A stretch of DNA of 64,000 bases from CAWUEX02 sp963921305 (GTDB lineage Bacteria; Pseudomonadota; Alphaproteobacteria; Rhodospirillales; Rhodospirillaceae): assembly GCA_963921305.4 (NCBI GenBank), contig CAWUEX030000002.1:1054001-1118000 (forward strand), read 5' to 3'. Of the stretch, positions 1-7,980 are shown one piece after another. The position numbers were made by a program, and so were the translations under genes. The first letter of the stretch is position 1; each line of letters starts with the position of its first letter. Under the pieces are notes generated by a model. That model saw only the letters and a program-made list of their open reading frames with translations, was not told the origin of the DNA and did no database searches.

Positions 1-690
1 GCTGTGTTCGGCCAGATCGTCATTGGGGTTGAGCACCAAAATCGGCTGGCTCACCTGAGCAATCTTCTCCGCCATGGGAAAATCGAAGGCAGCGGCGTGG
101 CCCCACCAGGAAATATCTGGCCGGCGCAGGGCATCCGGGAACTGCTCGGCGACGTGTTCTTTGGTCCAGCCAGGCCCTGCCCATTTGAGAAAGCTGCGCC
201 ACTTGCCGGCGACATGGCTGCCGTCGTCGGTCAGCTCGGTCTTGGCGTAGTGATCGCGATGCCAGGCAAGTTCTTGGTCCGTGAAGATGGGCGCGGACGT
301 GAGCACCAGCTTGCGCACCCGCTCAGGCGCAGCCAGGGCCAGGGCGACACAGGTCTCAGACCCGGTGTGGTAGCCCATGACATCGGCCTGCGGAATGTCG
401 AGCGCATCCAGCACGTCGAGCATGGCCGCGGCATAGTCTTCAATCCCAGGGCGGGACGGCGGCGGATCGGACTCGCCAAATCCAGGCGTATCCGGCGCGA
501 CGCAAAGCCGGTCCGCGCCCATGTGCCCTAGGAACGTCTCATAGATGCGCCCGCTGTTGGGGCTCATGTGAAAGCACACCAGGGGAGGCGCGCCTGAGTC
601 TCGGTCAGGTTTGGCGACGCGTAGGTGAATCTGGCCGAAACGGCCATCGACATAGCGGCGCTGCACGGAAACTGCGGTCTGGGCTGTCAT
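1..690 (-). CDS. alpha/beta hydrolase, partial (3' end outside window)
   Basis: The reading frame opens with an ATG at 688-690 on the minus strand and stays open to the window edge, so about 230 N-terminal residues are present and the C-terminus is cut off. The protein reads as an alpha/beta-hydrolase: an oxyanion-type segment (CFHMSPNSGR), a beta strand and turn (APDTPGFGESD), the nucleophile elbow and the late VLNPNDD turn. The elbow, normally G-x-S-x-G, reads G106-Y-H108-T-G110, so His takes the place of the catalytic Ser. Substrate unknown. It is divergent from the FAD enzyme at 848, with about 157 bp between the two starts. The fold is fairly certain; hydrolase activity is not. Confidence 0.8.
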   Translation of the reverse strand, partial: MTAQTAVSVQRRYVDGRFGQIHLRVAKPDRDSGAPPLVCFHMSPNSGRIYETFLGHMGADRLCVAPDTPGFGESDPPPSRPGIEDYAAAMLDVLDALDIPQADVMGYHTGSETCVALALAAPERVRKLVLTSAPIFTDQELAWHRDHYAKTELTDDGSHVAGKWRSFLKWAGPGWTKEHVAEQFPDALRRPDISWWGHAAAFDFPMAEKIAQVSQPILVLNPNDDLAEHS

Positions 691-792
691 GCCGGGACCG
701 TCTAGAGCAGGCGGCCCGGGGTCAAGGTTAAAGTGGCAGGCGCCGCCAACGCATGGACAGTCCGGTGACTGACCACAGGTGTGTAAGCGCGG

Positions 793-820
793 GTGACCGC
801 GAACACCAGTCCAGTATGAT
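793..820 (+). promoter_or_regulatory. candidate sigma70-type promoter for the FAD oxidoreductase
   Basis: A GTGACC box at 793-798 and a TATGAT box at 815-820 are 16 bp apart, followed about 20 bp later by an AGGAG-type ribosome site in front of the ATG at 848. The -10 box differs from the consensus at one position. This is pattern reading only. Confidence 0.4.
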
Positions 821-847
821 CAACCAAGCAAAGGAGAGGGCAGCACA

Positions 848-2290
848 ATGTCAGACACCTGGGATGTCATCATCATCGGCGCCGGAACGGCGGGACTACC
901 CGCCGCGATTTTTGCTGCCGAACGCAGCGACAAGGTCTTGGTCATTGAGGCCGCGCCGGAAATCGGCGGCACACTTCATTTGAGTTCCGGCCAAATGAGC
1001 GGCGCGGGCACACGCCTGCAAAAAGAAAAGGGCATCGACGACACGCCGGAAAAGCACATGGACGACATCATGCGCATTTCCAAGAACACCGCCGATGCCA
1101 CCATCGCCGGACTGGCGGTGAAGCATGCGGCAGACACCCTGGACTGGCTGGAGGAGATCGGCTTCAAACCGCTGCCGGATCATCCGGTCAAAGGTCAGGC
1201 CCATGAGCCCTATAGCGAACTGCGCTACGTGTGGGGGGAGGACTTGGGCAAGTCGATCCTGGCTGTGCTCAAACCGCCGTTCGAAGCTTTGGTGGACAGT
1301 GGCCGGATCACCTTGAAACTGAACACGCGGGTAACGGATCTGGTGCAGGACTCCTCCGGCGCGGTGACCGGCGTGAAAGCCACCGGCCCGGACGGTGACG
1401 AAACCTTCTCCACCGGTGCGGTTTTGATCGCCGCGGGCGGCTACGTCGCCAACGGTGAGATGTATAAAAAGCTGAGCGGTCACCCCGCCTATGGCGATCA
1501 CTCTTACCCTTATTGCGTCGGCGACGGCTTGAACTTCGGCTTGAGCGCCGGGGGCACGGCCTGGGGTCATGAAAACTATCTGACGAGTTTCGGCGTGGTG
1601 ATGCAGAGCTACGACGTGCCCAGCAAGGTGCGCTGCCGCCAAGTGCATTGGCCGGAGCGCCGCCAGCCGTGGGAAGTTTACGTCAACGTGGAAGGCAAAC
1701 GCTTCATCCGCGAGGACGAGCCGAGCGTCGATGTGCGCGAACACACCATCAAGGATCAGCCCCACCTGCGCCATTGGATCGTGTTTGACTCGACCACGTT
1801 GAACGAGGCGCCACCGCTGTTTCCCGACTTCAGCCCGGACGACATCCGCGCCGCGGCGGAAAAGGGTGAGCCGATGTTCTATGTCGCCGATACGATTGAA
1901 GATTTGGCGAACAAGGCCGGACTGCCAGCGGACGCCCTGAGCGAAACCATCGACACCTTCAATTCGGGTCAGGCATCGGGCAACGACGCCTTCGGGCGCG
2001 AGCACATGCCGCGCCCGGTGAGCGATGCACCGTTTTATGCCATCCGCTCCCAAGCGATGTCGGTGTCGAGCACCATCGGCCTGAAGATCAACGCAGATCT
2101 CAACGTGGTGACGGAAGACGGCACACCCATTACCGGCTTGTATGCCGCCGGAGAGTCCGTCGGCCAAGGCGCCATGATGGGCAGCTCGTTTTGCGGCGGC
2201 ATGTTGGTGACCCCGGCGCTGACCTTCGGGCGGCTGTTGGGGCAACGCCTGTTGCCCATGGGTGAGTCGGCGCGCCACGCGGCGGAATAA
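848..2290 (+). CDS. FAD-dependent oxidoreductase, fumarate reductase/ketosteroid dehydrogenase flavoprotein type
   Basis: This 480-residue protein begins with a dinucleotide-binding fold: strand DVIIIG, then GAGTAG at residues 11-16, then an acidic end of strand (VIEAAPEIGG) that contacts the FAD ribose. A second FAD segment (LIAAGGY) lies near residue 195 and the C-terminal GLYAAGES near residue 435 is typical of the succinate dehydrogenase/fumarate reductase flavoprotein superfamily, including 3-ketosteroid dehydrogenases. Length fits the family. AAAGGAGAGG precedes the ATG. There is no signal peptide, so it should be cytoplasmic. No partner electron-transfer subunit is adjacent and the substrate cannot be inferred. 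It is followed after 20 bp by a small membrane protein, possibly cotranscribed. Confidence 0.85.
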   Translation: MSDTWDVIIIGAGTAGLPAAIFAAERSDKVLVIEAAPEIGGTLHLSSGQMSGAGTRLQKEKGIDDTPEKHMDDIMRISKNTADATIAGLAVKHAADTLDWLEEIGFKPLPDHPVKGQAHEPYSELRYVWGEDLGKSILAVLKPPFEALVDSGRITLKLNTRVTDLVQDSSGAVTGVKATGPDGDETFSTGAVLIAAGGYVANGEMYKKLSGHPAYGDHSYPYCVGDGLNFGLSAGGTAWGHENYLTSFGVVMQSYDVPSKVRCRQVHWPERRQPWEVYVNVEGKRFIREDEPSVDVREHTIKDQPHLRHWIVFDSTTLNEAPPLFPDFSPDDIRAAAEKGEPMFYVADTIEDLANKAGLPADALSETIDTFNSGQASGNDAFGREHMPRPVSDAPFYAIRSQAMSVSSTIGLKINADLNVVTEDGTPITGLYAAGESVGQGAMMGSSFCGGMLVTPALTFGRLLGQRLLPMGESARHAAE

Positions 2291-2310
2291 ACCGGAAGGA
2301 CCGTTAGGTT

Positions 2311-2493
2311 ATGGGATTTGAAGGCGGCCTGTTTGGCCTGTTGATCTTAATCGGCGATGTGTATGCCATCGTCAAAACGCTGCAGAGCGACGCCTCGACT
2401 GGCAGCAAGGTGCTGTGGATCGTGCTGATTCTGGTTCTGCCGCTGCTGGGCCTGATTCTATGGTTCCTCTTCGGCCCGAAAGCGACTGACTAG
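2311..2493 (+). CDS. small membrane protein, PLDc_N (cardiolipin synthase N-terminal) type
   Basis: Sixty residues with two hydrophobic segments (about 6-22 and 34-54) and a short polar tail. The pattern of a first helix, a loop containing lysine and serine, and a second helix VLWIVLILVLPLLGLILWFLFGP matches the PLD-nuclease N-terminal module that is found alone in many bacteria and at the N-terminus of cardiolipin synthases. No catalytic part is present. GGAAGGA lies upstream of the ATG. Function is unknown; perhaps an inner-membrane accessory protein. Confidence 0.75.
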   Translation: MGFEGGLFGLLILIGDVYAIVKTLQSDASTGSKVLWIVLILVLPLLGLILWFLFGPKATD

Positions 2494-2502
2494 TCTTGAA
2501 GA

Positions 2503-2526
2503 GAGGAGGGCATGAAATCCCTCCTC
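2503..2526. terminator. candidate bidirectional terminator hairpin between convergent small genes
   Basis: GAGGAGGG at 2503-2510 and CCCTCCTC at 2519-2526 form a perfect 8 bp stem with an 8-base loop. It lies exactly between the convergent ends at 2493 (+) and 2542 (-). There is no long T tract on either side, so termination strength is uncertain. Confidence 0.45.
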
Positions 2527-2541
2527 CCCCTTCATGTGTGC

Positions 2542-2727
2542 TTAAGCGTACTGGATCAGAATCCAATAGACCGCCTTCTGGTGGTGCGGCGGCATAACAT
2601 TGCCCTTTGCAATCGGCGCTGTCGTCGACGGTACGTCGTCAGACTTCCAAACACCGCTTTCAGGGCAACGTTCACCAGTACGAGCTTTGGTGCCAAGGGG
2701 AACCTTGGCCTTTGCTTGATATCCCAT
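2542..2727 (-). CDS. small protein with YjzC-like sequence pattern
   Basis: A 61-residue frame on the minus strand preceded by a near-perfect ribosome site: AAGGAG at 2735-2740, 7 bases before the ATG at 2725-2727, which supports it as a real gene. The sequence contains GTKARTGERCPESGVW, then a TTAPIAKGN segment, PPHH and an aromatic C-terminus (VYWILIQYA). The layout G-x-KAP-type start, G-V-W, GN-x-MP and final W resembles the short YjzC family and related small proteins of unknown function. Only one Cys is present, so a zinc site is unlikely. Its leader includes the palindrome-rich segment at 2762-2819. The assignment to a family is tentative. Confidence 0.55.
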   Translation of the reverse strand: MGYQAKAKVPLGTKARTGERCPESGVWKSDDVPSTTAPIAKGNVMPPHHQKAVYWILIQYA

Positions 2728-2761
2728 GGGATTTCTCCTTATTCATGGGGTTATTTACAAA

Positions 2762-2862
2762 GGCCACGCCTCACATTACCTTGTATTTGTGAGATACGGC
2801 GGCGCCGCGAGGCGTGGCCACTTCTACGAGAGGCGGGACTTCATTGCGAAGTTCCGCCTTTT
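2762..2862 (+). ncRNA. candidate structured RNA ending in an intrinsic terminator
   Basis: A perfect 11 bp stem pairs 2762-2772 with 2809-2819 (GGCCACGCCTC with GAGGCGTGGCC). It encloses a second possible hairpin (CGGC 2797-2800 with GCCG 2804-2807). Twelve bases downstream stands a 12 bp terminator hairpin (2831-2842 with 2848-2859) with four Ts. No protein frame with a ribosome site lies on the plus strand here. The layout fits a small independent RNA or an mRNA 3' end read from 2311. On the minus strand the first stem would lie in the leader of the gene at 2542-2727. No known RNA family was recognised. Confidence 0.4.
2831..2862 (+). terminator. Rho-independent terminator
   Basis: AGGCGGGACTTC (2831-2842) pairs with GAAGTTCCGCCT (2848-2859) with one G-U pair and an ATTGC loop, followed directly by TTTT. 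The T tract is only on the plus strand, so it stops rightward transcripts, although the nearest upstream plus-strand gene ends more than 330 bp away. Confidence 0.7.
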
Positions 2863-3168
2863 CGCATTTAGGGTTATATCAAAAGTGGAAACGACTCGCA
2901 AGTTGAGTACTGTATTACTCCTCCCGCGCGTGGTTCCCCGTGATATCACATATTGTTAGTTTCGTCAACAAACAATTATTTTTGGTAAGATAACAAGAAG
3001 TAAATTTCGATTCGAATCAAAATAGACTACATGTCCTGATCAAATTTTTCAAATATGTTGGGTTAAGAAGAGGCGTATACACCAAATATAGATCGATCAC
3101 TTACTTGTCTGCGTAGCCGCGGACGATAACCCACTGATAAATATTGATTTATTTTCGTTGCCTCGTCC
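2863..3168. other. AT-rich intergenic region without a recognised gene
   Basis: About 300 bp with clearly lower GC than the flanks lie between the terminator and the stop codon of htpX. It contains several AT runs and no frame with a convincing ribosome site. It could hold the leftward promoter for the small gene at 2542-2727. Frames listed across the htpX 3' end in other phases are shadows. Confidence 0.5.
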
Positions 3169-4062
3169 TCAGTGGCCCGTGGATGGCACGGAGCCCCGGC
3201 CGGAGGAGGTGCGAGACTGAGGCGGCGCACCGCCCGCCAGCTGTTGCAGCTTGGCGATGCGGTTGGCGGTGTTCGGATGCGTTGAGAACAAGCTGTCAGC
3301 CGCGTGGGCATGCAGCGGATTGACGATGAACAAGTGCGCCGTCGCCGGATTTGACTCAGCGATGTTGTTGTCGATCCGGCGCGCACCGGACTCCAGCTTG
3401 CCCAGCGCGGAAGCCAGCCACATCGGGTTGCCGCAAATCTCCGCCCCACCCGCATCGGCGCCGTATTCACGGGTGCGCGAAATCGCCAGTTGCACCAGCG
3501 TCGCCGTCAGGGGCGCGAGTATGGCCACGGCCAGAACGCCGACCAGCCCGAGCGGGGTATCCCGCCGGCCGCCGAAAAACAGGGCGAAGTTCGCGAGCAT
3601 GCCGATGGCCCCGGCGATTGTCGCGGTGATGGTCATCACCAGCGTATCGCGGTTTTTGATGTGCGCGAGCTCGTGGGCCATGACACCGGCCAGCTCTTCC
3701 TGAGACAGGATGCGCATGAGGCCGGTGGTTGCGGCGACGGCAGCGTTGTCCGGATTGCGTCCGGTAGCGAACGCGTTGGGCTGCTCGGTCTCGATGATGT
3801 AGACCTTGGGCATCGGCATGGCGGCACGCTGGGCCAGCTGCTCAACCAACCTGTAGAACTCGGGCGCGGATGCACGATCGATCTGGCGCGCGCCGTACAT
3901 GCGCAGCACCATCGTATCGGCGTTCCAATAGGCGAAGAAGTTCATGGCCACGGCAAAGCCGAGCGCCAGGATCATCCCGCCCTCGCCGCCGAGGAGAAAG
4001 CCGACAGTCATGAACAGCGCCGTGAGCGCCGCGAGCAAAAGGCCAACCCGAAAGGTGTTCAT
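3169..4062 (-). CDS. htpX: membrane zinc metalloprotease HtpX
   Basis: A 297-residue M48-family protease of usual length that degrades damaged membrane proteins in the inner membrane. It has two N-terminal hydrophobic segments (about 5-25 and 30-46), the zinc site H130-E131-L-A-H134, two more membrane segments (about 143-165 and 174-193) and the third zinc ligand Glu199 in SRTREYGAD. The region EQPNAFATGRNP before the zinc site is typical for HtpX. The last 20 residues are a short polar tail. AGGACCAGAG precedes the ATG. It is divergent from the DUF1674 gene. No heat-shock promoter was identified by eye. Confidence 0.95.
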   Translation of the reverse strand: MNTFRVGLLLAALTALFMTVGFLLGGEGGMILALGFAVAMNFFAYWNADTMVLRMYGARQIDRASAPEFYRLVEQLAQRAAMPMPKVYIIETEQPNAFATGRNPDNAAVAATTGLMRILSQEELAGVMAHELAHIKNRDTLVMTITATIAGAIGMLANFALFFGGRRDTPLGLVGVLAVAILAPLTATLVQLAISRTREYGADAGGAEICGNPMWLASALGKLESGARRIDNNIAESNPATAHLFIVNPLHAHAADSLFSTHPNTANRIAKLQQLAGGAPPQSRTSSGRGSVPSTGH

Positions 4063-4134
4063 CTCTGGTCCTGTGCGATGGACTAAACCTGATCAGAGAT
4101 GTATGTCCGGGTGGACGCAGCGCAAGAGCAGGCC

Positions 4135-4329
4135 ATGACGAATTCAGCCGACGACACAAAAACGAACCCGTCGCCAAAACACGGGACCAGCGAGAAACAG
4201 CGCGCCGGGACCACGCCGCCGGCTGCAGCACCGAAAGAGAAACCGGCGGATGAGATCGGCGGACCCAAGGGCCCAGAGCCAACCCGGTTCGGCGACTGGG
4301 AACAGAAAGGCCGGTGCTCGGACTTCTAA
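4135..4329 (+). CDS. DUF1674 protein, SdhAF4-like succinate dehydrogenase assembly factor
   Basis: The conserved end EIGGPKGPEPTRFGDWEQKG is the DUF1674 signature, shared with the mitochondrial factor Sdh8/SDHAF4 that assists flavinylated succinate dehydrogenase subunit A. The N-terminal two thirds are low-complexity and rich in Lys, Pro and Thr. Length is 64 residues from the ATG at 4135; an in-frame ATG at 4099 would add 12 residues but would leave only 36 bp to the divergent htpX start. Neither start has a strong ribosome site. Function in bacteria is inferred from the mitochondrial homologue. Confidence 0.8.
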   Translation: MTNSADDTKTNPSPKHGTSEKQRAGTTPPAAAPKEKPADEIGGPKGPEPTRFGDWEQKGRCSDF

Positions 4330-4416
4330 GTCCGTCTACCCCCGGAGCCTCATCGCGCCTTAAACAGTTCTTTAAGCGCGGCGGGATAAGAATATGATTC
4401 GAAATGCGATTCAAAG

Positions 4417-4425
4417 TTATCCACA
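4417..4425 (+). promoter_or_regulatory. perfect DnaA-box consensus
   Basis: TTATCCACA, the consensus 9-mer for DnaA, lies in the 150 bp gap before the gene at 4479. It is a single site and a match by chance is possible in a window of this size. No AT-rich unwinding region or cluster of boxes is seen, so this is not an origin. Confidence 0.3.
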
Positions 4426-4478
4426 AAACTGCGGCTGCGCGATCACCCCAGCGCCTTGAGCGGAATTCTTAAACCAAA

Positions 4479-5840
4479 ATGTTAACTGGCTTTATTGACC
4501 GCCTAAAAAACAAGCCGAAAGATTCCGGGCTCGCCTTGGACCTGGATGATCCGCAGGAATTGTTTTACGCGGTCGAGCCACTCACCCTGCTGATCTGCCC
4601 GATGGCGGGAGATGTGACCGGCGACTCTGCGCGCCATTTATCGACCCGCCTGACCGGCCGGTTGGGGCTGAAGATCGAGGTGCTGGAACGGGCGCTGACC
4701 TCCGCCAAGGCCGACACGTTGCTGCCGTCTTCTCTGTCCATGGCGGCGGACCTGGGGCAGACCTGGCTGCAGCGCCATGACGCGGACCTGCTGGTCTGGG
4801 GCGATGTGACATCCAGCGGCACCTGGCGGCTGCGCTTCTTGAGCCGTTCGGTGGCCGTGCAGCCCGGCGCGGCGACCTGGACACCGATTGACCGGCTGGA
4901 AGTGCCGGCGATGTTTTCCGACGCGTTCAGCGACCTCATCTTCGCCTGCGCTTTGGCCAGCGCCGATCCGGAAACGGGTGTGCAGTACCAAGCCCGTCAC
5001 GCCTTGTTGGCGCCGCTGATGGACGCGGTGCGCAACCTGGCTGAGGGTGACCGCTCCGGCACGGTGGCCGAGGGCGCGACGGCACTAAGTGCGTACAGCG
5101 CCATTCTGTTGCTGCAAGGCGCGTCCGGCGGCGATCTCAAAACCCTTGAGAAAGCGGTATCACTATCGCAAGCGGCGTTGATCATGGGCGACGATGCGTT
5201 TCCGCCCCATGAGGAAGCCATCATCGGCGCGCGCATTGCCGACGCGCTGTCGCTGATCAGTGATCTCAAAACGGGCACCAAACTGCCGGCGCGCACGGTG
5301 GAGCACTACCGCGCCGCCGTCAGCATGTTGGACCGCACTGAATTTCCCGAGGTGTGGGCCGCGCTGAACGTGCGCTTGGGTTTGGCGCTGCACGGCCTGG
5401 CGCTGGCCGATGAAGACATCGGCCTCCTGCAGCAAGCGGCGGACGCGATGACCGATGCGACCCGGGTGTGGTCGTTGACGGAACACCCGATGCGTTGGGC
5501 CGACATACAAAACTCCCTCGGCGGACTGCTGCTGACCATGGGCAGGCTCAGCGCGGAACCGGATCTTTACGACAAGGCTATCAACATCTTTTTATCGGTT
5601 GCGAGCGTGTGGACGCGCACCAAAGCCCCACTGGTGTGGGCCACCACCTTGGCCAACCTGGGCGCGGCCCTGAAGGCCAAAGGGCAGGTGCGCAACAACG
5701 CAGCAATTCTCAACAAAGCGGCAGATGCCTTCCGCCAAGCCGGTGCGGTGTTCACAGAGTTGAACATGGAGCGTTACGTCGCCATCGCCGACGCGGAAGT
5801 CGAGGACATCGAGGCTACGCTGGCGACGCGCAAAGCTTAA
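4479..5840 (+). CDS. TPR-like repeat protein of unknown function
   Basis: This 453-residue protein has no signal peptide or membrane segment. The first 150 residues form an alpha/beta-looking domain (LLICPMAGDVTGDSARHLSTRL; DLLVWGDVTSSGTWRLRFL) that may be a small sensing or nucleotide-binding fold. From about residue 270 to the end come roughly 50-residue helical repeats of the type P-x-x-WA-x5-LG-x2-L-x3-G, as in ALNVRLGLALHGLA, DIQNSLGGLLLTMG and TLANLGAALKAKG, which are TPR-like and usually mediate protein binding. The gene stands alone between htpX/DUF1674 and a converging acetyltransferase. The specific role cannot be inferred. Confidence 0.7.
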   Translation: MLTGFIDRLKNKPKDSGLALDLDDPQELFYAVEPLTLLICPMAGDVTGDSARHLSTRLTGRLGLKIEVLERALTSAKADTLLPSSLSMAADLGQTWLQRHDADLLVWGDVTSSGTWRLRFLSRSVAVQPGAATWTPIDRLEVPAMFSDAFSDLIFACALASADPETGVQYQARHALLAPLMDAVRNLAEGDRSGTVAEGATALSAYSAILLLQGASGGDLKTLEKAVSLSQAALIMGDDAFPPHEEAIIGARIADALSLISDLKTGTKLPARTVEHYRAAVSMLDRTEFPEVWAALNVRLGLALHGLALADEDIGLLQQAADAMTDATRVWSLTEHPMRWADIQNSLGGLLLTMGRLSAEPDLYDKAINIFLSVASVWTRTKAPLVWATTLANLGAALKAKGQVRNNAAILNKAADAFRQAGAVFTELNMERYVAIADAEVEDIEATLATRKA

Positions 5841-5844
5841 GCAC

Positions 5845-6357
5845 TCATACCTGATTGAAGGCGGGATGATACGCCACTGTCGCGGCGGGTGCGTCGGCCG
5901 CGCTGAGGCGCACAGCTTGAAAATAGGGCCCGCCGCCGTTCTCCCAGGTGAGCCCGAACTCGGTTGAAGGCCGGAAGCCGAAACGGCCATAGAATTTCGG
6001 ATCACCCAGCAAGACCACCCCATCACCCCCGAGCGCAGCCGCATCGGCCAACGCTTTGGTCATCAGCTGGGTGCCGATGCCTTGACCCTGCATATCGGGG
6101 TGCACGGCGATGGGGCCGAGGCCGTACCACGTCACTGATGCAGCGGGCGTGAGGGTGACCGGACTGATGGCAACGTGCCCGGCAAGGACATCGTCCAACC
6201 ATGCCACCAAAGACAACGTGAGGGCATCGGCATCGCGCAAAAGATCGATGAGATCCGCTTCGGCCTCACGGCCAAATGCGGCAGCGGTGAGAACGTGGAT
6301 GACCTGGATATCTTCAGAAGTCTCCGCTCTCATTTCAATCTGCATGGTGGCAGACAC
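5845..6357 (-). CDS. GNAT family N-acetyltransferase (YhbS-like)
   Basis: A 170-residue acetyltransferase. The acetyl-CoA binding loop is visible as HPDMQGQGIGTQLM (Q/R-x-x-G-x-G/A pattern), preceded by strand WYGLGPIAVHP and followed by VVLLGDPKFYGRFGFRP, the layout of the YhbS subfamily of GNAT proteins. Substrate is unknown. It converges tail to tail with the TPR gene with only 4 bp between stop codons. The start is the first ATG; an internal ATG (MQIEMRAE) five codons on is equally possible. Confidence 0.85.
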   Translation of the reverse strand: MSATMQIEMRAETSEDIQVIHVLTAAAFGREAEADLIDLLRDADALTLSLVAWLDDVLAGHVAISPVTLTPAASVTWYGLGPIAVHPDMQGQGIGTQLMTKALADAAALGGDGVVLLGDPKFYGRFGFRPSTEFGLTWENGGGPYFQAVRLSAADAPAATVAYHPAFNQV

Positions 6358-6573
6358 AGTGCCAGGCTCGGCAGCTTGGACAAAGATGAACTGAGATTAG
6401 TGAAGCGCACGATCTGCCGTTCAAGAAGGCAGGCGTAAAGGGTGACTATCTATCGGTTTACTTGACTCATAACCTCTACTTACACGCGTTGCACGAAAAC
6501 GGGACTAGGCGTTGACTCTCTAGCATAACGAGAACTAGCGTTTCGAGGGAAACCACGACTAGGGGGGTGGGAG
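6358..6573. other. divergent intergenic region
   Basis: The 216 bp between the divergent acetyltransferase and membrane-protein genes contain two TTGACT hexamers about 70 bp apart, either of which could be a -35 box for the rightward gene, and three copies of an ACTAG core (near 6515, 6531 and 6559). No -10 box could be paired convincingly. AGGGGGGTGGGAG precedes the ATG at 6574. Confidence 0.35.
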
Positions 6574-7980
6574 ATGGCGGACGATCCGAAAAATGAATCG
6601 CCGGACGGCGGCGGCGATGGGGCGGGGATACAGCCGGACGACACCCCACCACCTAACGATCCGCCAAACACCGACTCAAAACCTGGCGGCCTTCTCGACC
6701 GGATCACGGCCTTAGGTAAGACCGTCCTCGGCGTCGATAATCCCTATGCTACACCGACGGTGATTTTTGCTTCCACGGCGGGGATGATCCTGCTCATCGC
6801 GCTCGTGATGTTATTGATCTCTGCTTTCGGAGATTCAAGTTGCGAGGCGGAGGCGTGCGACCCTCAGACCGTTGACGTTCTATCGGATATTATTTTGTCT
6901 TTAGTGGCACTGGCCAGTGCGGCCCTCGTGGTGATGTTCGCCGTGCACAAGAACGACACAATCATCAACGTATTTGCAATTGTGATTGCTGGGGCCGTGT
7001 TTGTGCCGAGTGACGATCTGATCAAGTTGGCGGCCGTGCTACTGGATCGTTTCGACGAATACAGCGTCGCGTTTCAAGCTAACGAATCCCTGGTTATCGG
7101 AAATCAGCGCGCAAGCAGCTCAGCCAGAGATGTTTATGAAGAGATTGAACGCGGATTGAATTTGAGATTGGATCGCGCCGTAAGGAAAGATCAAAATCCC
7201 GATCAACTTGCCGTAGAGCGAAACCGTTTCCTGAATACGCTGTCCCAAGAAGCTCCGCTTGTCATCAGCAACATCGAATGCGCAATCCGATCTGGAACTT
7301 ACGAAGACTCGCTTTTTCGTCTGCAATCGCGCAATACGACGACGCTGTTTAAAGATATTGCCAGAAACAGAGATATAAAGAAGTTATACGGTAACGAACC
7401 ACGGTTCGAATCGGATCTCAGATTCTTGCGACAGGAAAGTCTGATTTCTTTTCTGTATGATGACTATGAATCTCTTGAGGTAACTGATTTCGGATGCGCC
7501 TTGTTGGAGTATCAGTTCCTTGCACGCTCGAGCGTGGGGAATCAAAGCTTGATGCAAGGTTCAATCGCGAGTCAGTTTTCGCGTTGCAATGACTATAGAT
7601 CGACAAGTTGCCGCGTCGAAACTTGCTCAACTAGCGCTGCGGTCAATGAATTCGGAGATGCCGAAACTGACGGCATTGTGACCGAGACACATGCCATAGG
7701 GTCGAAGAATATTTGTCTGACTTTGAGTCCCGACCGAAGCGAAGATTACCGTATTCAAATTAGCCCCAATTTAACGACGAATTCAGCGGTCAGACCATTG
7801 ATAAACGTATATGAAATGCCGTTAGACACCGTTTCTGATTCGATGACGATAACGCCAGTGCTGATATCGGGAGAGGCAAGCCGCCAGGACGGCATTACAG
7901 AACTAGAATTGCCCCTACAAGCCCAGAAAAGTTATACCCTTGCCGTGCGGTCACTGGAAAAACGGGATTCGCGAACATAG
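6574..7980 (+). CDS. membrane protein with PPC-like domain, truncated by frameshift
   Basis: 468 residues. An acidic, proline-rich N-terminus (1-40) is followed by three membrane segments (about 62-85, 102-125, 130-146), then a large presumably periplasmic part with several Cys residues. Around residues 380-460 a beta-rich stretch (EDYRIQISPN ... ELPLQAQKSYTLAVRSLEK) resembles a bacterial pre-peptidase C-terminal (PPC) domain. The frame ends five codons after the A5 run at 7958-7962, but the -1 frame continues with a second PPC-like domain to 8369. The base composition is more AT-rich than the neighbours, suggesting transfer. No enzymatic motif is seen. Function unknown. Confidence 0.65.
   Translation: MADDPKNESPDGGGDGAGIQPDDTPPPNDPPNTDSKPGGLLDRITALGKTVLGVDNPYATPTVIFASTAGMILLIALVMLLISAFGDSSCEAEACDPQTVDVLSDIILSLVALASAALVVMFAVHKNDTIINVFAIVIAGAVFVPSDDLIKLAAVLLDRFDEYSVAFQANESLVIGNQRASSSARDVYEEIERGLNLRLDRAVRKDQNPDQLAVERNRFLNTLSQEAPLVISNIECAIRSGTYEDSLFRLQSRNTTTLFKDIARNRDIKKLYGNEPRFESDLRFLRQESLISFLYDDYESLEVTDFGCALLEYQFLARSSVGNQSLMQGSIASQFSRCNDYRSTSCRVETCSTSAAVNEFGDAETDGIVTETHAIGSKNICLTLSPDRSEDYRIQISPNLTTNSAVRPLINVYEMPLDTVSDSMTITPVLISGEASRQDGITELELPLQAQKSYTLAVRSLEKRDSRT

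Noticed and set aside
896..2278. 460-codon minus-strand frame
   Set aside because: Antisense shadow of the FAD oxidoreductase in GC-rich DNA; composition is His/Arg/Gly-rich and matches no family.
4417..4425. Replication origin
   Set aside because: Only one DnaA box, no cluster, no AT-rich unwinding element and no origin-linked genes.
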